Shown here: in pieces, positions 31,031-41,341 of the stretch | Layout: every line of letters begins with the position of its first letter | Numbering within the stretch: the stretch's first letter is position 1 | Assembly: GCA_023630585.1 (NCBI GenBank) | Contig: CM042552.1 | Coordinates: forward strand, 16,378,269-16,442,268 | Direction of reading: 5' to 3' | DNA from: Cranoglanis bouderius | Taxonomy: Eukaryota; Chordata; Actinopteri; Siluriformes; Cranoglanididae | DNA: 64,000 bases | Notes under the pieces: generated by a model | Databases searched by the model: none | What the model saw: only the letters and a program-made list of their open reading frames with translations | What the model was told of the DNA's origin: nothing | Made by a program: the position numbers and the translations under genes

Positions 31031-32539
31031 CAGGTGCATCTCAATAAATTAGAATGTCGTGGAAAAGTTCATTTATTTCAGTAATTCAACTCAAACTGTG
31101 AAACTCGTGTATTAAATAAATTCAGTGCACACAGACTGAAGTAGTTTAAGTCTTTGGTTCTTTTAATTGTGATGATTTTGGCTCACATTTAACAAAAACC
31201 CACCAATTCACTATCTCAACAAATTACAATATGGTGACATGCCAATCAGCTAATCAACTCAAAACACTTGCAAAGGTTTCCTGAGCCTTCAAAATGGTCT
31301 CTCAGTTTGGTTCACTAGGTAAGCCACAAACATTCATTGCCAAAGAAGCTGGCTGTTCACAGAGTGCTGTATCCAAGCATGTTAACAGAAAGTTGAGTGG
31401 AAGGAAAAATTGTGGAAGAAAAAGATGCACAACCAACCGAGAGAACCGCAGCCTTATGAGGATTGTCAAGCAAAATCGATTCAAGAATTTGAGTGAACTT
31501 CACAAGGAATGGACTGAGGCTGGGGTCAAGGCATCAAGAGCCACCACACACAGACGTGCCAAGGAATTTGGCTACAGTTGTCGTATTCCTCTTGTTAAGC
31601 CACTCCTGAACCACAGACAATGTCAGAGGCGTCTTACCTGGGCTAACGAGAAGAAGAACTGGACTGTTGACCAGTGGTCCAATATCCTCTTTTCAGATGG
31701 GAGCAAGTTTTGTATTTCATTTGGAAACCAAGGTCCTAGAGTCTGGAGGAAGGGTGGAGAAGCTCATAGCCCAAGTTGCTTGAAGTCCAGTGTTCAGTTT
31801 CCACAGTCTGTGATGATTTGGGGTGCAATGTCATCTGCTGGTGTTGGTCCATTGTGTTTTTTGAAAACCAAAGTCACTGCACCCGTTTACCAAGAAATTT
31901 TGGAGCACTTCATGCTTCCTTCAGTTGACCAGCATTTTGAAGATGCTGATTTCATTTTCCAGCAGGATTTGGCACCTGCCCACTCTGCCAAAAGCACCAA
32001 AAGTTGGTTAAATGACCATGGTGTTGGTGTGCTTGACTGGCCAGCAAACTCACCACACCTGAACCCCATAGAGAATCTATGGGGTATTGTCAAGAGGAAA
32101 ATAAGAAACAAGAGACCAAAAAATGCAGATGAGCTGAAGGCCACTGTCAAAGAAACCTGGGCTTCCATACCACCTCAGCAGTGCCACAAACTGATCACCT
32201 CCATGCCACGCCGAATTGAGGCAGCAATTAAAGCAAAAGGAGCCCCTACCAAGTATTGAGTACATGTACAGTAAATGAACATACTTTCCAGAAGGCCAAC
32301 AATTCACTAAAAATGTTTTTTTTATTGGTCTTATGAAGTATTCTAATTTGTTGAGATAGTGAATTGGTGGGTTTTTGTTAAATGTGAGCCAAAATCATCA
32401 CAATTAAAAGAACCAAAGACTTAAACTACTTCAGTCTGTGTGCATTGAATTTATTTAATACACGAGTTTCACAATTTGAGTTGAATTACTGAAATAAACG
32501 AACTTTTCCACGACATTCTAATTTATTGAGATGCACCTG
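31031..32539 (+). mobile_element. Tc1-like element, complete 1509-bp copy (g)
   Basis: Same length and ends as copy f, opposite orientation. The right end ATGCACCTG is followed by TATA. Together f and g make a near-perfect inverted repeat of about 3 kb with a 20-bp TA centre (31011-31030). Confidence 0.95.
31294..32259 (+). CDS. Tc1-family transposase (DD34E), intact
   Basis: 321 residues, start MVSQFGSLGK, no break. The catalytic residues are Asp135 (FSDGSKF), Asp225 (QQDLAPAH) and Glu260 (NPIENLW), spaced as in DD34E enzymes. It differs from copy f at roughly a dozen residues, e.g. Ser-Lys for Tyr-Lys near position 27, Asp126 for Ala, Val211 for Ala and His255 for Asp in SPDLNPIE. The two share Asn118 (WANEKKNW) and Gly136, not seen in the other copies, so they are sister insertions. 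His255 next to the catalytic Glu block is also present in copies h and i, so it is a subfamily variant whose effect is unknown. Confidence 0.93.
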   Translation: MVSQFGSLGKPQTFIAKEAGCSQSAVSKHVNRKLSGRKNCGRKRCTTNRENRSLMRIVKQNRFKNLSELHKEWTEAGVKASRATTHRRAKEFGYSCRIPLVKPLLNHRQCQRRLTWANEKKNWTVDQWSNILFSDGSKFCISFGNQGPRVWRKGGEAHSPSCLKSSVQFPQSVMIWGAMSSAGVGPLCFLKTKVTAPVYQEILEHFMLPSVDQHFEDADFIFQQDLAPAHSAKSTKSWLNDHGVGVLDWPANSPHLNPIENLWGIVKRKIRNKRPKNADELKATVKETWASIPPQQCHKLITSMPRRIEAAIKAKGAPTKY

Positions 32540-32545
32540 TATATA

Positions 32546-32622
32546 ATGGCAAAAAGCAACACTGTCGCTGCTGCAAAGGCAGGTGGCAAAAAAAAACCAG
32601 TTGACTGTGTTTACATGTTTAT
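32546..32622 (+). CDS. Candidate exon A with ATG
   Basis: Seven bases after the Tc1 right end an ATG opens a frame reading MAKSNTVAAAKAGGKKKPVD and CVYMF, ending two bases into a codon at a strong donor (AT then GTAAGT). The next candidate exon (32708) begins with one base that completes the codon and stays open, so the phases agree. Ala/Lys-rich start; function not recognised. The Tc1 insertion may have removed upstream exon sequence, so the ATG may be internal. Confidence 0.4.
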
Positions 32623-32707
32623 GTAAGTTACAATAAATAATATAATTTTGTTTATATTTACATCATACTTACGGTAATTGTAATTTACATTGTCATTGTA
32701 ATTGCAG

Positions 32708-32779
32708 CTGCAATCCCCACCGCATTAGGCGGTCTTGGCAGCAGATAAAGACAACATCTAAAAAATATTACACAAAGTG
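32708..32779 (+). CDS. Candidate exon B
   Basis: 72 bp between the acceptor TTGTAATTGCAG and the donor GTG then GTAAGT. In the phase set by exon A it reads CNPHRIRRSWQQIKTTSKKY and YTK, open throughout, with strong basic character. No family is recognised. No following exon was found before the repeats at 33725. Confidence 0.4.
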
Positions 32780-33724
32780 GTAAGTAGGCTACCTGTTCAA
32801 TAGTTGATGTCTTTACTCTCTTCTTTGTCTGATTGTTTTGCCTAAGGCAAAGTGCTATGGTGATATTTTGTAATGCACCTGCAATTCAAACTTAGCTTAA
32901 TTTAGCTAGCCAGCTGACCAGGTAGTTAGATGTTTAGCTGTCTGTCGCAGTTAACTAACTAGAATGAATTTAGTAAAAAGTGCCGATGCAGTCATGTAAA
33001 TGTACATTAGTATGTAAAATGTAAAAGAAATCTAAGATGAATGACAAAGTGACAGTATCAATACAATCAGAGTGTCTACTGTAAATGGAACAGTAAATGA
33101 ACAGTAAGTGACAGAGCAAATAAAACAAACCATTAAATTGACATGCATCATTATTGATTTCTGTCTGTACAGTGGGGTACACGGTGTTACTTTTTAGATT
33201 GATGTGTTTAGACTGTCCTTGCTGCAGCCTGTAGCGCGATGACATAGTGGATAAGAGCCACTGCGTACAGCATTTTGGTGACATAACGGCCATTTTACAC
33301 ACATGCGCAATTTCCTTGTTTGTCTGTTGACTTAACAGCGTGCACAAATTTCTAATTGTTTTTCGGTTGTTATTAAAAGTGTTTTTCCACATTGTCTTTG
33401 ATATATTTCTCATTGTTTATGTGTGGATTAACATGTCATATTTTATACGTCAGACGTCTCTGTCGTTCGGTTAGTTTGTTAGTTGACTAAAGTCTTTGTT
33501 TATAGGTATATATACATGCACATGCACAGACACACACAATAAGCCATTACTATGTGTAATATATTCAGTCATTTTCATTAGTAGCTCTTAAATAGCAAGC
33601 ATTAACAAGTTAAAAGATGTTAAGATTTTTAAAAATTATTGAAAAAAATATTTGTTTAAAAAAATAAATGAACATTAACAATAAGCTGACTCGTTTTTTC
33701 CTTCCAATCAAGAGTTATATATAA
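32780..33724. other. Spacer without recognised feature
   Basis: No transposon motif. The minus frame 33413-32970 (147 codons) has low-complexity Ile/Tyr-rich composition and no recognisable domain, so I do not call it a gene. Confidence 0.45.
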
Positions 33725-33756
33725 TAACCTCTCTCTCTCGCTCTCTCTCTCTCTAT

Positions 33757-33836
<80 letters not shown>

Positions 33837-33936
33837 CACACATACACAGTGGGGGAAAAAGTATTTGATCCCCTTCTGATTTTGTACGTTTGCCCACTGA
33901 CAAAGAAATGATCAATTTCTATAATCTATCTATCTA

Positions 33937-34014
<78 letters not shown>
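33725..34014. repeat. (CT)n, (TA)n and a Tc1 terminal-repeat fragment
   Basis: A CT run (33728-33754) is followed by (TA)n (33759-33830). At 33847-33925 lies a terminal-repeat piece of the Tc1 family found at 39177 (CAGTGGGGGAAAAAGTATTT, then TTTGCCCACTGACAAAGAAA). It ends in TCTA repeats (33924-33942) and a second (TA)n array that receives Tc1 copy h at 34015. Confidence 0.85.
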
Positions 34015-34017
<3 letters not shown>

Positions 34018-35522
34018 GTGCATCTCAATAAATTAGAATGTCGTGGAAAAGTTCATTTATTTCAGTAATTCAACTCAAATTGTGAAACTCGTGTATTAAA
34101 TAAATTCAATGCACACAGACTGAAGTAGTTTAAGTCTTTGGTTCTTTTAATTGTGATGATTTTGGCTCACATTTAACAAAAACCCACCAATTCACTATCT
34201 CAACAAATTAGAATATGGTGACATGCCAATCAGCTAATCAACTCAAAACACCTGCAAAGGTTTCCTGAGCCTTTAAAATGGTCTCTCAGTTTGGTTCACT
34301 AGGTAAGCCACAAACATTCATTGCCAAAGAAGCTGGCTGTTCACAGAGTGCTGTATCCAAGCATGTTAACAGAAAGTTGAGTGGAAGGAAAAAGTGTGGA
34401 AGAAAAAGATGCACAACCAACCGAGAGAACCGCAGCCTTATGAGGATTGTCAAGCAAAATCGATTCAAGAATTTGAGTGAACTTCACAAGGAATGGACTG
34501 AGGCTGGGGTCAAGGCATCAAGAGCCACCACACACAGACGTGCCAAGGAATTTGGCTACAGTTGTCGTATTCCTCTTGTTAAGCCACTCCTGAACCACAG
34601 ACAACGTCAGAGACGTCTTACCTGGGCTAAGGAGAAGAAGAACTGGACTGTTGCCCAGTGGTCCAAAGTCCTCTTTTCAGATGAGAGCAAGTTTTGTATT
34701 TCATTTGGAAACCAAGGTTCTAGAGTCTGGAGGAAGGGTGGAGAAGCTCATAGCCCAAGTTGCTTGAAGTCCAGTGTTAAGTTTCCACAGTCTGTGATGA
34801 TTTGGGGTGCAATGTCATCTGCTGGTGTTGGTCCATTGTGTTTTTTTGAAAACCAAAGTCACTGCACCTGTTTACCAAGAAATTTTGGAGCACTTCATGC
34901 TTCCTTCTGCTGACCAGCATTTTGAAGATGCTGATTTCATTTTCCAGCAGGATTTGGCACCTGCCCACACTGCCAAAAGCACCAAAAGATGGTTAAATGA
35001 CCATGGTGTTGGTGTGCTTGACTGGCCAGCAAACTCACCACACCTGAACCCCATAGAGAATCTATGGGGTATTGTCAAGAGGAAAATGAGAAACAGGAGA
35101 CCAAAATATGCAGATGAGCTGAAGGCCACTGTCAAAGAAACCTGGGCTTCCATACCACCTCAGCAGTGCCACAAACTGATCACCTCCATGCCACGCCGAA
35201 TTGAGGCAGTAATTAAAGCAAAAGGAGCCCCTACCAAGTATTGAGTACATGTACAGTAAATGAACATACTTTCCAGAAGGCCAACAATTCACTAAAAATG
35301 TTTTCTTTATTGGTCTTATGAAGTATTCTAATTTGGTGAGATAGTGAATTGGTGGGTTTTTGTTAAATGTGAGCCAAAATCATCACAATTAAAAGAACCA
35401 AAGACTTAAACTACTTCAGTCTGTGTGCACTGAATTTATTTAATACACGAGTTTCACAATTTGAGTTGAATTACTGAAATAAATGAACTTTTCCACGACA
35501 TTCTAATTTATTGAGATGCACC

Positions 35523-35524
<2 letters not shown>
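34015..35524 (+). mobile_element. Tc1-like element, 1510-bp copy (h)
   Basis: Ends are CAGGTGCATCTCAATAAATT and its complement; both sides abut TA-rich arrays. Same family as copies f, g, i and j. The one extra base relative to f and g is an added T that breaks the transposase. Confidence 0.95.
34278..35244 (+). pseudogene. Tc1 transposase with single-base frameshift
   Basis: The frame is intact from MVSQFGSLGK to CF at codon 189, where a T run of seven instead of six (34841-34847) shifts it; the remainder continues in another frame to 35244. The first Asp block has the common form FSDESKF. The second block FQQDLAPAHT and the third SPHLNPIENLW lie after the shift. Without the extra T this copy would resemble the intact ones, so the break is recent. 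Confidence 0.92.

Positions 35525-35528
<4 letters not shown>

Positions 35529-35604
<76 letters not shown>
35529..35604. repeat. (TA)n microsatellite between two Tc1 elements
   Basis: 76 bp of TA joining the right end of copy h to the left end of the Tc1 element at 35605. Confidence 0.95.
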
Positions 35605-35607
<3 letters not shown>

Positions 35608-37225
35608 TATCTCACAAAAGTGAGTACACCCCTCACATTTTTGTAAATATTTTATTATATCTTTTCATGGGACAACACTGAAGAAATGACACTTTGTTAC
35701 AATGTAAAGTAGTGAGTGTACAGCTTGTATAACAGTGTAAATTTGCTGTCCCCTCAAAATAACTCAACACACAGCCATTAATGTCTAAACCGCTGGCAAC
35801 AAAAGTGAGTATACTCCTAAGTGAAAATGTCCAAATTGGGCCCAACGTGTCAAGATTTTGTGTGGCCACCATTATTTTCCAGCACTGCCTTAACCCTGTT
35901 GGGCATGGAGTTCACCAGCGCTTCACAGGTTGCCACTGGAGTCCTCTTCCACTCCTCCATGACGACATCACAGAGCTGGTGGATGTTAGAGACCTTGCGC
36001 TCCTCAACTTTCCGTTTGAGGATGCCCCACAGATGCTCAATAGGGTTTAGGTCTGGAGACATGCTTGGCCAGTCCATCCCCTTTACCCTCAGCTTCTTTA
36101 GCAAGGCAGTGGTCATCTTGGAGGTGTGTTTGGGGTCGTTATCATGTTGGAATACTGCCCTGTGGCCCAGTTTCCGAAGGGAGGGGCTCATGCTCTGCTT
36201 CAGTATGTCACAGTACATGTCACAGTACACTCCCCAGTACCGGCAGCACTCATGCAGCCCCAGACCATGACACTCCCACCACCATGCTTGACTGTAGGCA
36301 AGCCACACTTGTCTTTGTACTCCTCACCTGGTTGCCGCCACACACGCTTGACACCATCTGAACCAAATAAGTTTATCTTCTGTCTCATCAGACCACAGGA
36401 CATGGTTCCAGTAATCCATGTACTTAGTCTGCTTGTCTTCAGCAAACTGTTTGCGGGCTTTCTTGTGCATCATCTTTAGAAGAGGCTTCCTTCTGGGATG
36501 ACAGCCATGCTTACCAATTTGATGCAGTGTGCGGCATATGGTCTGAGCACTTACAGGCTGACCCCCCACCCCTTCAACCTCTGCAGCAATGCTGGCAGCA
36601 CTCATACGTCTATTCAGCAAAGCCAACCTCTGGATATGATGCTGAGCACGTGTATTCAACTTCTTTGGTCGACCACGGCGAGGCCTGTTCTGAGTGGAAC
36701 CTGTCCTGTTAAACCACTGTATGGTCTTGGCCACCGTGCTGCAGCTCAGTTTCAGGGTGTTGGCAATCTTCTTATAGCCTAGGCCATCTTTATGTAGAGC
36801 AACAATTCTTTTTTTCAGATCCTCAGAGTTTTCTTTGCCATGAGGTGCCATGTTGAACTTCCAGTGACCAGTATGAGAGAGTGTGAGAGCGATAACACCA
36901 AACTTAACACACCTGCTCCCCATTCACACCTGAGACCTTGTAACACTAACGAGTCACATGACACCGGGGAGGGAAAATGGCTAATTGGGCCCAATTTGGA
37001 CATTTTCACTTAGGGGTGTACTCACTTTTGTTGCCAGCGGTTTAGACATTAATGGCTGTGTGTTGAGTTATTTTGAGGGGACAGCAAATTTACACTGTTA
37101 TACAAGCTGTACACTCACTACTTTACATTGTAGCAAAGTGTCATTTCGTCAGTGTTGTCCCATGAAAAGATATAATAAAATATTTACAAAAATGTGAGGG
37201 GTGTACTCACTTTTGTGAGATACTG
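35605..37225 (-). mobile_element. Tc1-like element with ~240-bp inverted repeats (family 3)
   Basis: Left end CAGTATCTCACAAAAGTGAG, right end its complement (37206-37225). The inverted repeats extend about 240 bp (35605-35845 and 36985-37225) and each contains the motif AGTGAGTACACCCCT (or close to it) twice, at the outer and inner side. This is the IR/DR layout of Tc1 elements such as Sleeping Beauty. TA precedes the left end. Confidence 0.92.
35850..36851 (-). pseudogene. Tc1 transposase (family 3), frameshifted
   Basis: On the minus strand from MAPHGKENSEDLKKRIVALH. The HTH pair reads GLGYKKIANTLKLSCSTVAK and AASIAAEVEGVGGQPVSAQT, with the GRPKK hook between (RRGRPKKL). First catalytic Asp in VLWSDET, second in FQHDNDPKHTSK, third Glu in SPDLNPIEHLWGIL, with 34 residues between the last two. 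Frame changes near 36370 (after WSDET) and 36230 (after SAAGTG) break it. All catalytic residues remain readable, so decay is limited. Confidence 0.9.
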
Positions 37226-37288
37226 TGTATATATATACACAGTATATTCTGTTCATACTTTGCATGGACAGCTGACCTTCAGTCACCT

Positions 37289-38080
37289 CATCCATGGACG
37301 CTCCTGTTCCCCAATGTCGTCTTTGACGCAACCGAGTCCCGGGGGCCGCTGCAGGCTCATGTGCAGCAGTGGCAAACACGCCTGGACAACTACGGCATGC
37401 GACTCAACCTGAAGAAGATGGAGTACATGGAATGCGGCCCACAATCTGACGGCACAATCACCATCAATGGCAAAGATCTGAAAAAGGCCACCGAGTTCAA
37501 GTACCTGGGATTGGTCATCAGTGGCAATGGCGACCTCACACCCGATGTCCGAACGTGCGTAGCAGCTGCCTGGGCGAAATGGAGACAAGTCACCAGCATC
37601 CTGTGTGACCGGCGCATGCCCGATCGGCTCAAGGCCAAGATCTATAAGACCATCATCCGCCCCATCGCCCTGTACGGCTGCGAGTGCTGGCCCGCGACCA
37701 TGAGGCACGAAAACACCCTCCACACCATGGAGATGCGCATGCTCCGCTGGTCCCTGGGCCTCACCCTCCACGACCACGTCACGAACACCAACGTCAGGAA
37801 GCGAATGGGAGTGGCGCCGATCACCGACAAGATGCGAGAGGCACGGCTGCGGTGGTACAAGCATGTCATCCGAAGCGACGCCAACACCGTGGCGAGAACC
37901 GCCCAGCGCCTCAGTCCGCCAGGCAAGCGACCCCGAGGCTGGCCGAAGAAGCGGTGGATGGACCGCATCAAGGAAGACATGATGATCGTCAACGCCGCCC
38001 CAGAAGATGCCCTCGATCGAGCCGAGTGGAAGAGACTTTGCAGAACAGGTAACCCTGCAATCCAGTGGGATAGTGCTTAG
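37289..38080 (+). pseudogene. RTE-type LINE, reverse transcriptase C-terminal part, GC-rich
   Basis: An uninterrupted frame ends at 38080. It starts at the RT catalytic region (PWTLLF then PNVVFDATES, where FADD would be expected at 37307-37318). It then has the thumb and C-terminal blocks: RLNLKKMEYMECGPQ, FKYLGLVISGNGDLTPDV, RMPDRLKAKIYKTIIRPIAL, YGCECWP, EMRMLRWSLGLT, REARLRWYKHVIR and PGKRPRGWPKKRWMDRIKED. This matches RTE-clade LINEs. The 5' part is missing, as usual for LINE copies. GC is near 60%, far above the flanks. The stop is followed by GAAGAAGATAA. The catalytic aspartates are lost, but downstream the frame is open for over 250 codons. Confidence 0.85.
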
Positions 38081-38095
38081 AAGAAGATAAATAAG

Positions 38096-38480
38096 GAAAA
38101 AAGCAAAAAGCTTTGTCAGAAGCCCAAACAGCCACACTCGTGCTCACGCTCACAACGTTCCGCCCACTCGCTCCCAGCATGCACTCAGAGAGAGAGAGAG
38201 AGAGAGAGATTGATTAGTAGGCATGCTTATTGCACCGTAATGGTTAAGGACAGTGTACTTTGCATGAGTGCAAGCAGGGACTCTGGCAAGAGTAGCTATG
38301 ACAGCATAACTAAAAGGGAGAGCCAGAAGGTAACACAGAAATGAGGGCTCCCTGGGACATAAGGCAGCCAGCCACTCCACCATCAACAAACCTGGGTGAA
38401 CGCGTGAAAGTGGGGGGGCAACAGCATCCAAACATTCCAGTTCACCACAACACACTATGCCTGTCAGACCTCTAGATCTG
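38096..38480. other. Spacer with AG repeat
   Basis: Contains an AG run (38187-38209). No gene is seen. Confidence 0.5.
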
Positions 38481-38715
38481 CTTCTTAACCTAAGAAAAAA
38501 AACTATTTACCAAAAGCTTGACTAAACAAATATTTTTTCAGCCTGGACTTAAACACTGACACTGTGTCCGAGTCCCGAACACTAATTGGAAGGCTGCTCT
38601 GCTTTGTAAGTGAAAGCTCTTCCCCCTGCTGTAGCTTTCACTATTCGAGGTACCAACAAATAGCCTGCACCTTTTGATCGAAGTAGGCATGGCGGATCAT
38701 AAAACACCCGCCCAG
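38481..38715. repeat. Dispersed teleost repeat fragment
   Basis: Wording such as TTTTTCAGCCTGGACTTAAA, ACACTGTGTCCGAGTCCCG, GAAAGCTCTTCCCCCTGCTG and TGATCGAAGTAGGC is typical of a repeat seen many times in fish genomes. Class not known to me. Confidence 0.45.
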
Positions 38716-38727
38716 CCTTGCCCTCAA

Positions 38728-38910
38728 CTAACAGGCCAGCCTTGCCTTCAAAGCCTTTCTGTCTTGAACCCTTTTCTTCCACCTTTGTCTTTCCTTCTCT
38801 AGAATCTCCCTTCTGCTTTCTGGGTCTCTGTTTAATTTCTCTGTTCTCTTTCTTTGATACTCCCTATTTCTCCTTCTTTGCTCCTCCACTGACAGTTTGT
38901 TTCTATCCAT
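38728..38910 (-). CDS. Short basic coiled-coil-like ORF, possibly an exon
   Basis: A 60-codon minus frame reads MDRNKLSVEEQRRRNREYQR, KRTEKLNRDPESRREILEKE and RQRWKKRVQD. It is rich in Arg, Lys and Glu, with the look of a helical basic segment. Similar RRxNREYQRKR..DPE wording occurs at the start of several uncharacterised multi-copy fish proteins, so it may be an exon or transposon gene fragment. It starts with ATG at 38910. No partner exon was found. Confidence 0.35.
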   Translation of the reverse strand: MDRNKLSVEEQRRRNREYQRKRTEKLNRDPESRREILEKERQRWKKRVQDRKALKARLAC

Positions 38911-39017
38911 GCTTGCCTATTGTATAGATCAAATCAATAAATTTCAGAAATCTTATCAATGCCAAAATTTATCCCACAAAGCTAAAGCTGTGATCACACA
39001 TACTTAACCATTGTTAA

Positions 39018-39178
<161 letters not shown>

Positions 39179-39543
39179 GAAAAAGTATTTGATCCCCGCT
39201 GATTTTGTACATTTGCCCACTGACAAAGAAATGATCAGTCTAAAAATTAAAAAAAAATAATGGTAGGTGTATTTTAACAGTGAGAGACAGAATAACAACA
39301 AAAAAATCCAGAAAAAACGCATTTCAAAAAAGTTAGAAATTGATTTGCATTTTAATGAGGGATATAAGTATTTGATCCCCTATCAATCAGCAAGATTTCT
39401 GGCTCCCAGGTGTCTTTTACACAGGTAATGAGCTGAGATTAGGAGCACTCTCTTAAAGGGAGTGCTCCTAATCTCAGTTTGTTACCTGTAAAAGACACCT
39501 GTCCACAGAAGCAATCAATCGATCAGATTCCAAACTCTCCACC

Positions 39544-40360
39544 ATGGCCATGAACAAAGAGCTGTCCAAGGATGTCAGGGACAAGATTGTAGACCTACAC
39601 AAGACTGGAATGGGCTGCAAGACCATCACCAAGCAGCTTGGTGAGAAGGTGACAACAGTTGGTGTGATTATTCACAAATGGAAGAAATGTGTCTCCCTTG
39701 GGCTGGGGCTCCATGCAAGATCTCAGCTCGTGGAGTTTCAATGATCATGAGAATGGTAAGGAATCAGCCCAGCACTACATGGGAGAATCTTGTTAATGAT
39801 CTCAAGTCAGCTGGGACCATAGTCACCAAGAAAACAACTGGTAACACACTACGCCGTGAAGGACTGAAATCCTGCAGCACCCGCAAGGTCCCCTACTCAA
39901 GAAAGCACATGTACAGGCCCGTCTGAAGTTTACCTGAATGATTCAGAGGAGAACTGGAGGAAAGTGTTGTGGTCAGGCGTGGTCAGATCTCTTTGGCATC
40001 AACTCAACTCGCCGTGTTTGGAGGAGGAGGAATGCTGCCTATGAACCCAGGTCATAACACCATCCTCACCGTCAAACATGGAGGTGGGAACATTATGCTT
40101 TGGGGGTGTTTTTCTGCTAAGGCGACAGGACAACTGCACCGCATCAAAGGGATGATGGACGGGGCATGTACCATCAAATCTTGGGTGAGAACCTCCTTCC
40201 CTCAGCCAGGGCATTGAAAATGACCTTAATGACTTGGAGAGAATCTGCAAAGAGGAGTGGGACAAAATCCCTCCTGAGATGTGTGCAAACCTGGTGGCCA
40301 ACTACAAGAAACGTCTGACCTCTGTGACTGCCAACAAGGGTTTTGCCACCAAGTATTAAG
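39544..40360 (+). pseudogene. Tc1 transposase (family 4), deleted catalytic core
   Basis: It starts MAMNKELSKDVRDKIVDLHK with HTH wording GMGCKTITKQLGEKVTTV. A frame change near 39690 follows, then KISARGVSMIMRMVRNQPST and KKTTGNTLRREGLKSCSTRK. The first Asp block is disrupted (39970 region). HGGGNIMLWGCFSAKATGQL is clear, but the block with the second Asp and the third Glu is deleted near 40205; the end GLTSVTANKGF-like sequence to ATKY is retained (40300-40358). Not functional. Confidence 0.85.
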
Positions 40361-40498
40361 TCAAAGGGGTCAAATACTTATTTCCCTCATTAAAATGCAA
40401 ATCAATTTATAACTTTTTTGAAATGCATTTTTCTGGATTTTTTTTGCTGTTATTTTGTCTCTCACTGTTAAAATACACCTACCATTAAAATTATAGAC

Positions 40499-41276
40499 TG
40501 TTATGAAACCGGAAGGAGGGAAGCAGGTTGCACTCGCAGGGGAAAGTTGTCAGTTTATTAGGAACATACAAAATAAATAGAACCTTCAAAAGAAATGGGA
40601 CAGTCTAACAAAAATCCAAACATAAACTAGGCAATGTTCCAGAAAACAACAGGGCAGGTATTCCAAACAGGCTAGTCAATAATCCAAACACTTACAGGGC
40701 AAAAATCCAGGAAGTCACGAGACAATAATCCAAGGTCGAGGAAAAGCGAGGAAAAACAAAGACATGGAGGAATATTCCAAGAAGTCACGAGGCATAAATC
40801 CAAGAACCAGGGAACGCCTGGTAAACAAAAACATAGGAAAAAAAACTACGATTCTTTATGTTTGTTTCATCGCTATTTTTAGTTACTCTTAATCATGAAT
40901 CACTTTCAGTTACATTTCGCTATCATTCTTAATACTCCGCGACAAAGCGGACACAAACAGGGGTTTAAGTAACATGGGTAATCAAAAGGAAACAAGAAGA
41001 AACACACGACACCTGGAAACAATAATCACATAATAACAGGAGAACCAATGACAGAACATGGGAGGAAACATGACGTGAAACAAAACCAACAGACCAATAA
41101 GGAAGCGGGGCCAGAGACATGCCGTAAACCAAAACCAAAAGAGCACATGGCAACGTAAACAAAACCAGAGTTCATGAAACAGTCTGGAGATTTTTATGAA
41201 TCGCACTGGAATGCGCTCAGTGGAATGTGGAAGTGCGCTGCTCCGCTAGCGGCGCAGCGAGAGGGAGACGCTAACA
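40499..41276 (-). repeat. Solo LTR (Gypsy-like, minus orientation)
   Basis: 778 bp, starting TGTTATGAAACC and ending GCTAACA, flanked by ATAGAC at 40493-40498 and 41277-41282. Read on the minus strand it has a TATA-like TTACTTAAAC near 40965, followed about 25 bp later by GCGGAGTATT (40931-40940), the same motif as in the LTRs at 1865 and 4475. It interrupts the right inverted repeat of the Tc1 element. Confidence 0.8.
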
Positions 41277-41341
41277 ATAGACTGATAGTTTCTTTGTCAG
41301 TGGGCAAACGTACAAATTCAGCAGGGGATCAAATACTTATA

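Noticed and set aside
32970..33413. 147-codon minus frame
   Set aside because: No recognised domain, low-complexity hydrophobic content and no splice or promoter context; likely a chance frame.
37283..38137. 284-codon minus frame opposite the RTE LINE
   Set aside because: It is antisense to a recognised RT and open because of the high GC; no motif of its own.
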